A DNA stretch of 64,000 nt. Source: JANNYA01 sp031422315 (lineage in GTDB: Bacteria; Pseudomonadota; Gammaproteobacteria; Xanthomonadales; SZUA-5). Location: the NCBI GenBank assembly GCA_031422315.1, contig JANOQN010000059.1, positions 54,761 through 118,760 of the forward strand, read 5' to 3'. Every line of letters starts with the position of its first letter. Position 1 is the first letter of the stretch. The notes beneath the pieces were generated by a model. It had not been told where the DNA came from and did no database searches. It saw only the letters and a program-made list of their open reading frames with translations. The position numbers and the translations under genes were made by a program. Of the stretch, positions 43,763 through 51,636 are shown one piece after another.

Positions 43763-44410
43763 ATGGATAGCCTGCAAAAATCCAATACCGGGATCGACAG
43801 CGTCAGCCCGCGCCAAGGTTTGGTGCTGCTTGCCATTGTTTTGGCAACCTTGATCTGGTCAGGGATTGCACCGGTGGATCGTTTGACCTGGTTTATGGAA
43901 ATCATCTGGGTGCTTGCAGGCATTCCGTTGATGCTATGGACGCGCGGGCGCTTTCCGCTGACCAAAATGCTGTATTGCCTGATAGCCTTGCACTGCGTCA
44001 TTTTAATCTACGGTGGCAAATACACCTACGCCTTGACGCCGCTCGGCAACTGGCTGCGCGAGGTGTTCGATTTCACCCGCAATAACTACGATCGCATCGG
44101 CCATTTAGCGCAGGGCTTTATTCCGGCCATTTTGGCGCGCGAGCTATTGCTACGCTGTACGCCGCTGAAAGTTGGCGGCTGGCTATTTTATTTGGTCTGC
44201 GCATCCTGCTTAAGTTTTAGCGCGTTCTTTGAATTTATCGAATGGTGGGCCGCGCTGATCATGGGCGGCGATGCCGACGCCTATTTAGCCACACAGGGCG
44301 ATATTTGGGACAGCCATTGGGATATGTTGCTAGCGCTAATTGGCGCGATTGCCGCGCAGCTGATGTTAGCTAGGTGGCATGATCGACAGTTGGGTATTGC
44401 AGAGCGCTAG
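43763..44410 (+). CDS. YjdF-like (DUF2238) inner-membrane protein
   Basis: 215 residues and about six helices. The signature R-I-G-H-L-A-Q-G-F-I-P-A near 111-122 and the F-x-E-F-I-E-W-W-A-A near 155-164 match YjdF/DUF2238 proteins. Function is unknown. It is 3 nt after the GST gene and so in its transcript. The convergent TIGR01777 gene ends 29 nt after its stop. Confidence 0.85.
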   Translation: MDSLQKSNTGIDSVSPRQGLVLLAIVLATLIWSGIAPVDRLTWFMEIIWVLAGIPLMLWTRGRFPLTKMLYCLIALHCVILIYGGKYTYALTPLGNWLREVFDFTRNNYDRIGHLAQGFIPAILARELLLRCTPLKVGGWLFYLVCASCLSFSAFFEFIEWWAALIMGGDADAYLATQGDIWDSHWDMLLALIGAIAAQLMLARWHDRQLGIAER

Positions 44411-44439
44411 GTAAGTTTCTTGCGCGCTTTCACTCTGGC

Positions 44440-45378
44440 TCATCTAGAAAACAACTCACTCATCGCAGATTGCACATCTGGAAATGCGAAATCAAAGCCC
44501 GACTTAAGCGCAGCGCGCGGCTCGATTTGCGCGCCCTCTAGCATCAATGGCGCACGTTCGCCAAGCGCGATTTTCAGCAGGAATGCGGGCACTTTGAGCC
44601 AGCGAGGCCGATGTGCAGCGTGGCTGAGCGCGCTGGCAAATTCTAGGTAGCTTGGGCTTTCGGGCGCTACCGCATTGATCGCGCCCTGCAACGCCGGGTT
44701 TTCCAACGCGGCTTGAATGAGCGCAACCGCGTCGGTCAAGTGAATCCATGCGACGCGTTGATTGCCTGACCCTAGCACAGAGCCGCCCGCCAGTTGCGTG
44801 CCAAGCTTCATCATGGGAAACACGCCACCTGAATTTCCTAGTACCAGCCCAAATCGTAGATTGACCACGCGAATGGCCAGAGCCTCAGCCTGCGCTGAGC
44901 TTTGCTCGATGGCTTGACAAAGCTGGGCGGCAAAACCGGTGCCAGGCGCACTGCGCTCATCCAGTGGCTGATTCGATTGGGTCGCATAAAAACCGACTGC
45001 GGAGGCCTGAATCCAGACTTTCGGGCGCATATGGGCCTGCTTTAATTGGGCTAATAGCGCCTCAGTCACACCGATTCGGCTATCCAGCAGCAGCTTTTTG
45101 CGACTTGCTGTCCAGGGCAGCGCGAATACATTGGCGCCAGATAGGTTAATCACGGCATCAATTTGGCCTGTCAGTGCTTCTGTCAAGCTGATCGCCGCCA
45201 CGCCAAGCTTGAGTTTGGCTTTTGCTGGGTTTCGAGAAAGCGCTATCGGATCGTAGCCCTGCGCGCGCAAGGATTTGATTAGCGCGGTTCCGATAAAACC
45301 GGTTGCGCCGGCGATCAATACACGCGGCAATTTGCTGGGTGTTTCATAGCTCAGGTTTGCTTCGCGCAAAGAATTCAT
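44440..45378 (-). CDS. TIGR01777-family epimerase-like oxidoreductase
   Basis: 312 residues from the ATG at 45378; a longer frame to 45450 is likely not used. The N-terminal V-L-I-A-G-A-T-G-F-I-G-T-A-L (near 20-33) is a Rossmann dinucleotide-binding motif of the extended SDR fold. P-R-V-L-I-A and S-A-V-G-F-Y near 130 match the YfcH-like TIGR01777 family. The C-terminal domain (DUF1731-like) has R-A-P-L-M-L-E-G near 278. Substrate unknown; related to the cell-division inhibitor SulA-like group by name only. Confidence 0.88.
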   Translation of the reverse strand: MNSLREANLSYETPSKLPRVLIAGATGFIGTALIKSLRAQGYDPIALSRNPAKAKLKLGVAAISLTEALTGQIDAVINLSGANVFALPWTASRKKLLLDSRIGVTEALLAQLKQAHMRPKVWIQASAVGFYATQSNQPLDERSAPGTGFAAQLCQAIEQSSAQAEALAIRVVNLRFGLVLGNSGGVFPMMKLGTQLAGGSVLGSGNQRVAWIHLTDAVALIQAALENPALQGAINAVAPESPSYLEFASALSHAAHRPRWLKVPAFLLKIALGERAPLMLEGAQIEPRAALKSGFDFAFPDVQSAMSELFSR

Positions 45379-45571
45379 ATGGTATGCCGGTTCAATGGAA
45401 AACGATGCTTGATATTTAGCATTCACAGCGTGAAGTGCGCATCGCTGCATGACAGGCAGTCGTGCGCAATTGCGGCGAAGTTTTCTTTAATGCGGGGCTT
45501 TTCCCCAGATGCGCGCCAGAATTGGGTACACTCATGCGCATTGTAAAATACTTTTTAAGGTTCTATTGACT

Positions 45572-48169
45572 GTGCAAAACCCGATCTACTCTGCACCTGG
45601 GCCGATACTTTATTGGCTTAACGGATCAGGCCAGCTTCGATGGATCGCGTCTAATGTGCGCGGGGAATTTGGACTCGAACCGAGCGACCTTTTTGGCCGC
45701 GCACTGAGCGAATTCATCCAATTTGAAGACGATGCGACGGTGTCTGACTCGGATTTGAGCGGACTTAGAGTGCGCTTTGGCAAGCTTGCCAGCGCGCGCG
45801 GGCCGATTTCGATTAGCGTGACTGAAACACGCGGTGAAGGTTTGCCCGGCTTGGGCGCTATCACGATCCATTCGTCGAACACGTTGTCCTCGCTTTCTGG
45901 CACCGCGCCGATTGTGCTGTGGCGCTACGATGTGCCGAGCATGACGCTTGTCGCGCACGGCCAACTCGTCGAAACTTTTGGCTACAAACAGGGGCTGATT
46001 GCGGATTCGCAGTGGTTCGAAATTATCCATCCCGATGATTGGGAAAGCGCGCAAGAGCACTTTACCGCGCTGTTTTTGCGCATGGCCGAACGCACCGAAT
46101 TTGAAACGCGTGTGCAAACTAAAAGCGGCGATTGGAAGTGGGCGCTGGTGTGCGGTGAAATTGTTCAGCGCGATGCCAGTGGCCACCCGATTGAAATGAG
46201 CGGTGTGTGTGTCGACATTACTCGGCAAAAAGCAGAAGCTTTGGAATCGGCAGGGCATCGCGCGCTGTTGCGACGCAGCTTGCGCTTGGCGCGCGTGGCG
46301 GCCTGGGCATACGAGCCCAAAAGCGGCGAGCAAATTTGGACTGAAGAAGCGAGTGAACTGCTCGGTGTGCCGATAGGTTACGTGCCGGATGAACTGGTCG
46401 GGTTAGAGCTGTTCGACGGTGAAAGCCAGCTGCGGGTGCGCCGGGCGCTGCGCCGGGCGATTGACGAAGGCATCGGCTTTGATCAAGAGCTACTTCGCAT
46501 TACCCCGCAGGGCCGGGTTTTGTGGCTGCGGGTAGTGGCGAATCCTGAGTTTGAAGATGGCGTGATGGTACGGCTTTCGGGTCTATTCCAAGATGTGACT
46601 CGGCAGCGGCGCATGGAGCAAGCGGTGCGCGATAGCGAGCAGCTGCTCAAGCAGCTGACCTCCGGCGTGCCGGGCGGTATTTTTCAGCTGCGCCGCAGCA
46701 CCGAAGGCAGCTATCACTTAGATTTCATAAGCGTAGGCGTGCGCCGCTTGCTGTCATTGAGTGACGACGCCGCGCTGCCAGATTTCAATCAGTTCTATGA
46801 AGCCTTGGATGCCAGCACCCAGACTGCATTGCTGCAAAGCTTGGATCGCGCGGCGAATCAGCGTGAGCTGTGGAGCATGGATTTAAGCTTAAAACCAGTT
46901 GCAGATGGCCAAATTCGCGTGCTGTTTGGACGCGCGCAGCCCGAATCACAGCTCGACGGCACTTGCCTGTACTACGGCTTCATGAACGATGTAACCGAGC
47001 AGCGCCAGCAAGAGAACGCGCTTAAAGATGCCGAAGAAAGCCAGCAGCGCCTGGCTCGCTTAGAAGCAGTAGGCCAGCTAGCTGGCGGCATTGCGCATGA
47101 CTTTAATAACTATTTGACCTCGATTGTGATGAGCCTGTCGCTGCTCGAAGCGCAGCCGGAACTTTCAAGAGACGCTTTGCAGCTGGTGCGCGAAGCGCTG
47201 TCGGCAACCAGCAGCGCGCAATCGCTGACGCGCCAGTTGCTGACCTTTTCGCGCGGCGCGGCGCCGGTCAAGCAAATCATCGAGCCGGAAATTTTGGTGC
47301 GTGAAGCGGTAGCATTTACGCTGCGCGGCAGCGCGTTAGAGGCACGCGTTACGGCGCAGACTGGGCTTTGGAGTATTGAAGTTGACCCAGGGCAAATGCA
47401 GCAAGTGCTGCAAAACTTGGTGCTTAATGCTAGCCAAGCCATGAATGGCCAAGGCCTGCTGAGAGTCGAGCTCGATAACGTTTCGGCAGCGGCGGTTGAG
47501 CTACCCGGCATGGCAAAACGCGACTATGTGCGCATTCAAGTAATTGACCGCGGCGGCGGCGTGCCTGAGCTGATTCGCACCAAGCTGTTCCAGCCGTATG
47601 TCACCAGCAAAGAAAACGGCTCTGGACTGGGGCTTGCCAGCGCGTTTTCGATCGTGCGCAGGCACGATGGCATGATTGTCTATCGCGGTGAGCTTGATAC
47701 TGGCCAGTCGGGCAGCGTTTTCGCGATTTGGCTACCGGCGCATAAACAGCGTACGGAAGAACGCAGTGCCGGCGCAGGATTAGCCAGCGGCACAGGTGAT
47801 ATCTTGGTGATGGACGATAACGATGGCATTTTGAAAATGCTGACGCGCGCGCTATCGCATCTAGGATTTACTGCCGCGACCGCGCATGATGGTCAGGAAG
47901 CTAAGCGAATTCTGGCTCAGGCGATGGCGCAAGGCCGTAAGTTTTCTGCCGTCATATTGGATCAAACTATCCCGGGCGGCGTTGGCGGAGCGGAAGCGCT
48001 TGCATTGCTGCGTGAGATTGATCCCGATCTGCCTGCGATTGCAACTTCCGGCTACACCGAGGCGGATACCATGGCGCGTTACCAGGATTATGGTTTTGCG
48101 GGCGTTTTGAAAAAACCTTTTAGAATTCAGGATCTTGCGAAAGTGCTGCACGAAATTCTGAGCAAATAG
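45572..48169 (+). CDS. PAS-domain hybrid sensor histidine kinase
   Basis: About 865 residues from the GTG at 45572; an ATG at 45509 would add 21. Numbers here count from 45509. Four PAS-like regions, weak to clear (about 25-110, 130-245, 250-370, 375-500), then the HisKA H-box with H530 (G-G-I-A-H-D-F-N-N), HATPase N-box N640 (V-L-N-A-S-Q-A-M), G-G-G-V-P near 682, G-S-G-L-G-L-A near 704, and a receiver domain (764-886) with D818 (L-D-Q-T-I-P-G-G) and K869. No transmembrane helix. No partner response regulator with DNA-binding domain adjoins; signal unknown. Confidence 0.93.
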   Translation: MQNPIYSAPGPILYWLNGSGQLRWIASNVRGEFGLEPSDLFGRALSEFIQFEDDATVSDSDLSGLRVRFGKLASARGPISISVTETRGEGLPGLGAITIHSSNTLSSLSGTAPIVLWRYDVPSMTLVAHGQLVETFGYKQGLIADSQWFEIIHPDDWESAQEHFTALFLRMAERTEFETRVQTKSGDWKWALVCGEIVQRDASGHPIEMSGVCVDITRQKAEALESAGHRALLRRSLRLARVAAWAYEPKSGEQIWTEEASELLGVPIGYVPDELVGLELFDGESQLRVRRALRRAIDEGIGFDQELLRITPQGRVLWLRVVANPEFEDGVMVRLSGLFQDVTRQRRMEQAVRDSEQLLKQLTSGVPGGIFQLRRSTEGSYHLDFISVGVRRLLSLSDDAALPDFNQFYEALDASTQTALLQSLDRAANQRELWSMDLSLKPVADGQIRVLFGRAQPESQLDGTCLYYGFMNDVTEQRQQENALKDAEESQQRLARLEAVGQLAGGIAHDFNNYLTSIVMSLSLLEAQPELSRDALQLVREALSATSSAQSLTRQLLTFSRGAAPVKQIIEPEILVREAVAFTLRGSALEARVTAQTGLWSIEVDPGQMQQVLQNLVLNASQAMNGQGLLRVELDNVSAAAVELPGMAKRDYVRIQVIDRGGGVPELIRTKLFQPYVTSKENGSGLGLASAFSIVRRHDGMIVYRGELDTGQSGSVFAIWLPAHKQRTEERSAGAGLASGTGDILVMDDNDGILKMLTRALSHLGFTAATAHDGQEAKRILAQAMAQGRKFSAVILDQTIPGGVGGAEALALLREIDPDLPAIATSGYTEADTMARYQDYGFAGVLKKPFRIQDLAKVLHEILSK

Positions 48170-48184
48170 TAGGAATACGATCCA

Positions 48185-49078
48185 ATGAATCCAAACAGCC
48201 AAGAATTGCATCGCGTGTCCTATCAAAAAACCGAGCGTGGTGAAATTCCGGTGTACGCCAGCGGCATCGTCGAGCAAGATGAAAGCGCGTACACCGACGT
48301 TGATCACCAAGTGTGGCAGCAGCTCTATCAGCGCCAGCGCCAGCTATTGCCCGGGCGCGCGTGTGATGAGTTTCTTAACGGGCTCGAGGCGCTAAATCTT
48401 GGCCCGGATAGAATTCCCAGCTTTGCTGAAACCAATGTTTTACTGCAACGCCAAACCGGCTGGCGGCTCGTCGCGGTGAACGGCCTACTGCCTGATTTAG
48501 GGTTTTTCGAGCTGCTGGCGAGTAAGCAATTTCCGGTAACCTGGTGGATTCGAAAGCCAGAAGAAATTGACTACATTAGCGAGCCAGATTTATTCCACGA
48601 TTTTTTTGGACACGTGCCGCTGCTGGCAAATCCGGTGTTTGGTGATTACCTGCAAGCCTACGGCGCAGGCGGCGTAAAAGCCGCAGGGCTAGATGCGTTG
48701 GCCTATCTGGCGAGGCTTTATTGGTACACGGTGGAATTTGGCTTAATCCAAACTGATGCTGGCCTGCGCATTTATGGCGCCGGTATTTTATCCAGCAAAG
48801 GCGAGAGCGTTTACAGCTTAGATAGTAAGGCCCCGAACCGAATTGGTTTTGATTTGCAGCGCCTGATGCAAACGCGCTATCGCATTGATACCTTTCAGCA
48901 AAGTTATTTCGTCATCAACAGTTTCCAACAGCTTTTTGACGCCACCGCTCCGGATTTTACGCCGGTGTATGCCCAGCTTTCTGGGCGAGAATCGCTTGCG
49001 GCAAGGGCTTTGCTGGAGGGGGATTTGGTGTTACAGCGCGGTACGGGTGATGGGTTTGCGGTGGTTGGGGATGTGTGA
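48185..49078 (+). CDS. phhA: Phenylalanine 4-monooxygenase
   Basis: 297 residues, a bacterial PheOH, which hydroxylates Phe to Tyr using a pterin and Fe2+. The iron facial triad is visible: H138 and H143 in L-F-H-D-F-F-G-H-V-P and E184 in Y-T-V-E-F-G. Near 93, T-G-W-R-L-V-A-V-N-G is the pterin region. It lies 15 nt after the kinase gene, on the same strand, so they may share a transcript. No phhB (pterin dehydratase) is beside it. Confidence 0.95.
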   Translation: MNPNSQELHRVSYQKTERGEIPVYASGIVEQDESAYTDVDHQVWQQLYQRQRQLLPGRACDEFLNGLEALNLGPDRIPSFAETNVLLQRQTGWRLVAVNGLLPDLGFFELLASKQFPVTWWIRKPEEIDYISEPDLFHDFFGHVPLLANPVFGDYLQAYGAGGVKAAGLDALAYLARLYWYTVEFGLIQTDAGLRIYGAGILSSKGESVYSLDSKAPNRIGFDLQRLMQTRYRIDTFQQSYFVINSFQQLFDATAPDFTPVYAQLSGRESLAARALLEGDLVLQRGTGDGFAVVGDV

Positions 49079-49111
49079 GCGTCAAGGCTGACGCTACACC
49101 CTCTCCCCCAA

Positions 49112-49240
49112 CCCCTCTCCCATAAAGGGAGAGGGGAGTTGATTCGGAGCTTTGATCAACAAAGAGGTTTTTTGGCGCCGCTCCATTAATGATGTAAGAG
49201 CGAAAAGGTTGGTTTTAGCCCCTCTCCCTTTATGGGAGAG
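49112..49240. repeat. Inverted palindromic repeats flanking an 80-bp segment
   Basis: CCCCTCTCCC (49112-49121), ATAAA, GGGAGAGGGG (49127-49136) form a perfect 10-bp stem. The block 49219-49240 is the exact 22-bp reverse complement of 49115-49136, with its own 7-bp stem. The pair encloses about 80 nt and looks like a BIME/small-MITE type unit; each stem could also stop transcription of phhA. Confidence 0.72.
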
Positions 49241-49347
49241 CAATGGTTATTTTCAAGATGGCAAAAACCGATCTCATTGCCTTCATGGCTACCATTGACG
49301 CGGCCCTCGCGGGGGGCTTTTTGCGTCAATGTCCGCCGCTCCAGAAA

Positions 49348-50022
49348 TTACGTAATGGGCTTTGATGCTGTTGCAAAGAGTTCTTCACGCATTCGCGCGT
49401 TCAAGATGACCAGCATCTTTCGCATACCTGCCACCAGCGCAACTTTTCCAGGCTTGCCATTTGCACGCAGCCTCAGATAGAACGCCTTGATGGTCGGCTC
49501 CCATCGAATCGCTACTAGCGTTGCCATGTACAACACCATCCGCAGCCGCGCTCGGCCGCCCCAAATATGGCGCTGCCCTTGCATTGTTCCGCTGTCGCAA
49601 TTGAGCGGCGCAACGCCGACTAATTTGCTAATTTTTCCTGACGTTAACGTACCCAACTCAGGCAGCTCAGTCATCAACGAGGCTTGCAAAACCGGCCCTA
49701 CTCCCTTCATCGATTTCAGTGCCACAGGCAAGTGTGGCGCGCTCATTTCGGCGATCTTTTTATCGATCACTTTTAGTTCTGCTTGCATCGCAACAACGGT
49801 TTTATCCATCAGCTTTTTCAACTTCGCATCGCGTAAAAAACGAGCCTGCGCGCGCTGTGAGCCAATTGATCGAATGACTTGCAATCGGCGCTTAACCCAG
49901 GCCTGCAGGTGCTGTAAATCAGCGATGCTTAAGCTTTTATCCGCGCGATCAATGATTGTCGCAATATCTGTCGTACTGCCTGATGCATCGGCGGTCTCGG
50001 AGCTCTGTGGAAATTGCCGCAT
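49348..50022 (-). pseudogene. IS110-family transposase, 5'-truncated remnant
   Basis: 224 codons matching only the C-terminal half of IS110/IS116/IS902 transposases: coiled-coil region (near 65-110), then the Transposase_20 part with M-K-G-V-G-P-V-L-Q near 103-111, L-V-G-V-A-P-L near 137-143, and G-R-A-R-L-R-M-V-L-Y near 160-169. The N-terminal DEDD nuclease domain of about 120 residues is absent, and the 170 nt before the next gene is too short to hold it. It cannot be active by itself. Repeats at 50033-50085 lie upstream. Confidence 0.82.
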
Positions 50023-50032
50023 TTTGATCTTT

Positions 50033-50085
50033 TGGCGCGATTAGTGGCGCGATTATCGCAAAAATGGCGCGATTAGTGGCGCGAT
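50033..50085. repeat. Two 21-bp direct repeats rich in TGGCGCGAT
   Basis: Copies at 50033-50053 and 50065-50085 are identical (TGGCGCGATTAGTGGCGCGAT), period 32 nt, and each holds a TGGCGCGAT pair. A weaker TGGCGCAATT copy lies near 50097. They lie just outside the transposase remnant. Confidence 0.75.
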
Positions 50086-50193
50086 AGTGCTAGAGTTGGC
50101 GCAATTACCTCAATTTTTTGGCGCGTTTTTTCGAGTTGCAAGCAAAAGGAACTTAGTGCAGGGAAAAAACGCGAACATCAGCAGTGAACCCCA

Positions 50194-50904
50194 ATGTCAT
50201 TTGATCTATTTTTTACCCCGAAAAAGCTCGACTTTGCTTTAGCGATGCTGCCAGGGCTCAAGCTTGATGCGAAGCAGACCAAAGCCCGCACTAGGCTGAT
50301 CGGCAGTCTTTGCAAGGCATTTAATGTTCAAATCGATAGCAGCGTTCAAAGCGCCGCAGTTGAGGGATTTCCTGCTGGCGAAATGAGTGCGAATCAGGGT
50401 TATTTTCACTGGTGCCTGCACGGCGAATACGGTTCCGAAACGACTCAGCAGCTTATTAAACAAGTGGTGGACTGGTTCTACGCACAGGGCTCATATTGCA
50501 TCGATCCGCAAGATGCAGGCTTTGATAATCGAGTTACCGAAACTGCCGTGCAACGGCTATGTCACTTCAACGATTTGCCGCTTTTGAAAGGCGCTCAGTT
50601 GTTGGGTTTAGAGCTCAATAGCCCGCATTTGGATGAGTTCACGCTTCGATGGTTGTTGACCGACAAACGCGAAGCCGAACTGATTTTTATTCACCATAAG
50701 TCAAGCGTTTTTCCCTTTAACTTGACTGCGCTAATGAAAGATCATCTCTTGACAGCCAATGTTGAACAGATCCAAAGGCCAGGCGAACAAGAAGGTTACT
50801 ACACTGAAAACTATTGCTTCAGTTTCGCCAGCGGCCACGAGATTCAGTGCATAGGCGCAGTCGTTCGTAAGTTCTCTGCGTTCGTTCCAAAGCGAAAGCG
50901 GTGA
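50194..50904 (+). CDS. Hypothetical protein
   Basis: I do not recognise this family. 236 residues, soluble, with an N-terminus M-S-F-D-L-F-F and no signal peptide. The body mixes alpha and beta predictions; a G-Y-F-H-W-C-L-H-G-E-Y near 69-79 and W-L-L-T-D-K near 150 are notable. Possible membership of an effector, immunity or stress group cannot be told. It is beside the decayed transposase, so it may be mobile cargo, but the frame is intact. Confidence 0.6.
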   Translation: MSFDLFFTPKKLDFALAMLPGLKLDAKQTKARTRLIGSLCKAFNVQIDSSVQSAAVEGFPAGEMSANQGYFHWCLHGEYGSETTQQLIKQVVDWFYAQGSYCIDPQDAGFDNRVTETAVQRLCHFNDLPLLKGAQLLGLELNSPHLDEFTLRWLLTDKREAELIFIHHKSSVFPFNLTALMKDHLLTANVEQIQRPGEQEGYYTENYCFSFASGHEIQCIGAVVRKFSAFVPKRKR

Positions 50905-50990
50905 AATTAGTTAGCAACCTAGCCCAATTTTAATTTGGACTAGATTGCTTCTTGAAGACTAGATAAGAACTCAGCAAAGAAACTGAAACC

Positions 50991-51587
50991 CTAGTACTTC
51001 ACCGAACACCCATAAGACTTAGTAACCGGCATGCTAACCGGCTTGCCCGACTTAAGTTCCGCCAATGCTTGGCTAACGTACTGGGTCGCTCCTTTGATGT
51101 CGCTGGCATCCGCACTGGGGTTGGAGTCAATCGCACCTGCGTAACGTAACGTGCCTGTGCCATCAATGACGTACATGTGTGGCGTGGTTTTTGCGCCATA
51201 AGCCTGGCCGGCTGTGCCATCGCCATCAATCAAATACGCGCTGGGGCTGGCTTTTAACTCAGCTTGTTTTGCGATTGCGGCTGCACCATCCATCGCGCCC
51301 TGCTTACCGGCTGCGCCAGAGTTGATTGAAAGCCAAACTACGCCTTCGCCGGTCGCGGCTTTTTGCTGATCCTGCATATTGGTGGAGCCGTTATAGTGCT
51401 TTTTAACAAACGGGCATTCCGGATTGTGCCATTCCAGCACTACGGTTTTACCTTTGAACTCGGCTAGCGTGCGCGCTTTGCCCTGCGCATCGGTGACGGA
51501 AAAATCAGGCGCAGCTTTGCTGACTTCGGCGGTGGCATGGGCAACAAAAGGCGCGAACATTGCGGCAAAAATAATAGATTTCATCAT
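50991..51587 (-). CDS. Periplasmic thioredoxin-like (redoxin) protein
   Basis: 198 residues. Signal peptide 1-19. Thioredoxin-like fold: W-H-N-P-E-C-P-F-V-K-K-H-Y near 53-65 has a single active-site Cys where CxxC is usual; a second conserved Cys lies at the very end, Y-G-C-S-V-K-Y (C195). P-H-M-Y-V-I-D near 136 holds the cis-Pro region. It lies 49 nt downstream of dsbD on the same strand, fitting a periplasmic thiol peroxidase or oxidoreductase reduced by DsbD. Confidence 0.85.
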   Translation of the reverse strand: MMKSIIFAAMFAPFVAHATAEVSKAAPDFSVTDAQGKARTLAEFKGKTVVLEWHNPECPFVKKHYNGSTNMQDQQKAATGEGVVWLSINSGAAGKQGAMDGAAAIAKQAELKASPSAYLIDGDGTAGQAYGAKTTPHMYVIDGTGTLRYAGAIDSNPSADASDIKGATQYVSQALAELKSGKPVSMPVTKSYGCSVKY

Positions 51588-51636
51588 GAGCTAGTTTCCT
51601 TTTTTAGAGTGAGAAAATACGGCAGTGAAAGCGTAA

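Noticed and set aside
45509..45571. ATG at 45509 as the start of the hybrid kinase
   Set aside because: Not excluded, but the first 21 residues are unlike PAS proteins and the GTG at 45572 lies closer to the domain; I chose the latter with low certainty.
49112..50085. Repeated palindromes and 21-bp repeats as a possible CRISPR array
   Set aside because: Only two copies each, spacing not of CRISPR type, no cas genes; they fit BIME-like and IS-flank repeats better.
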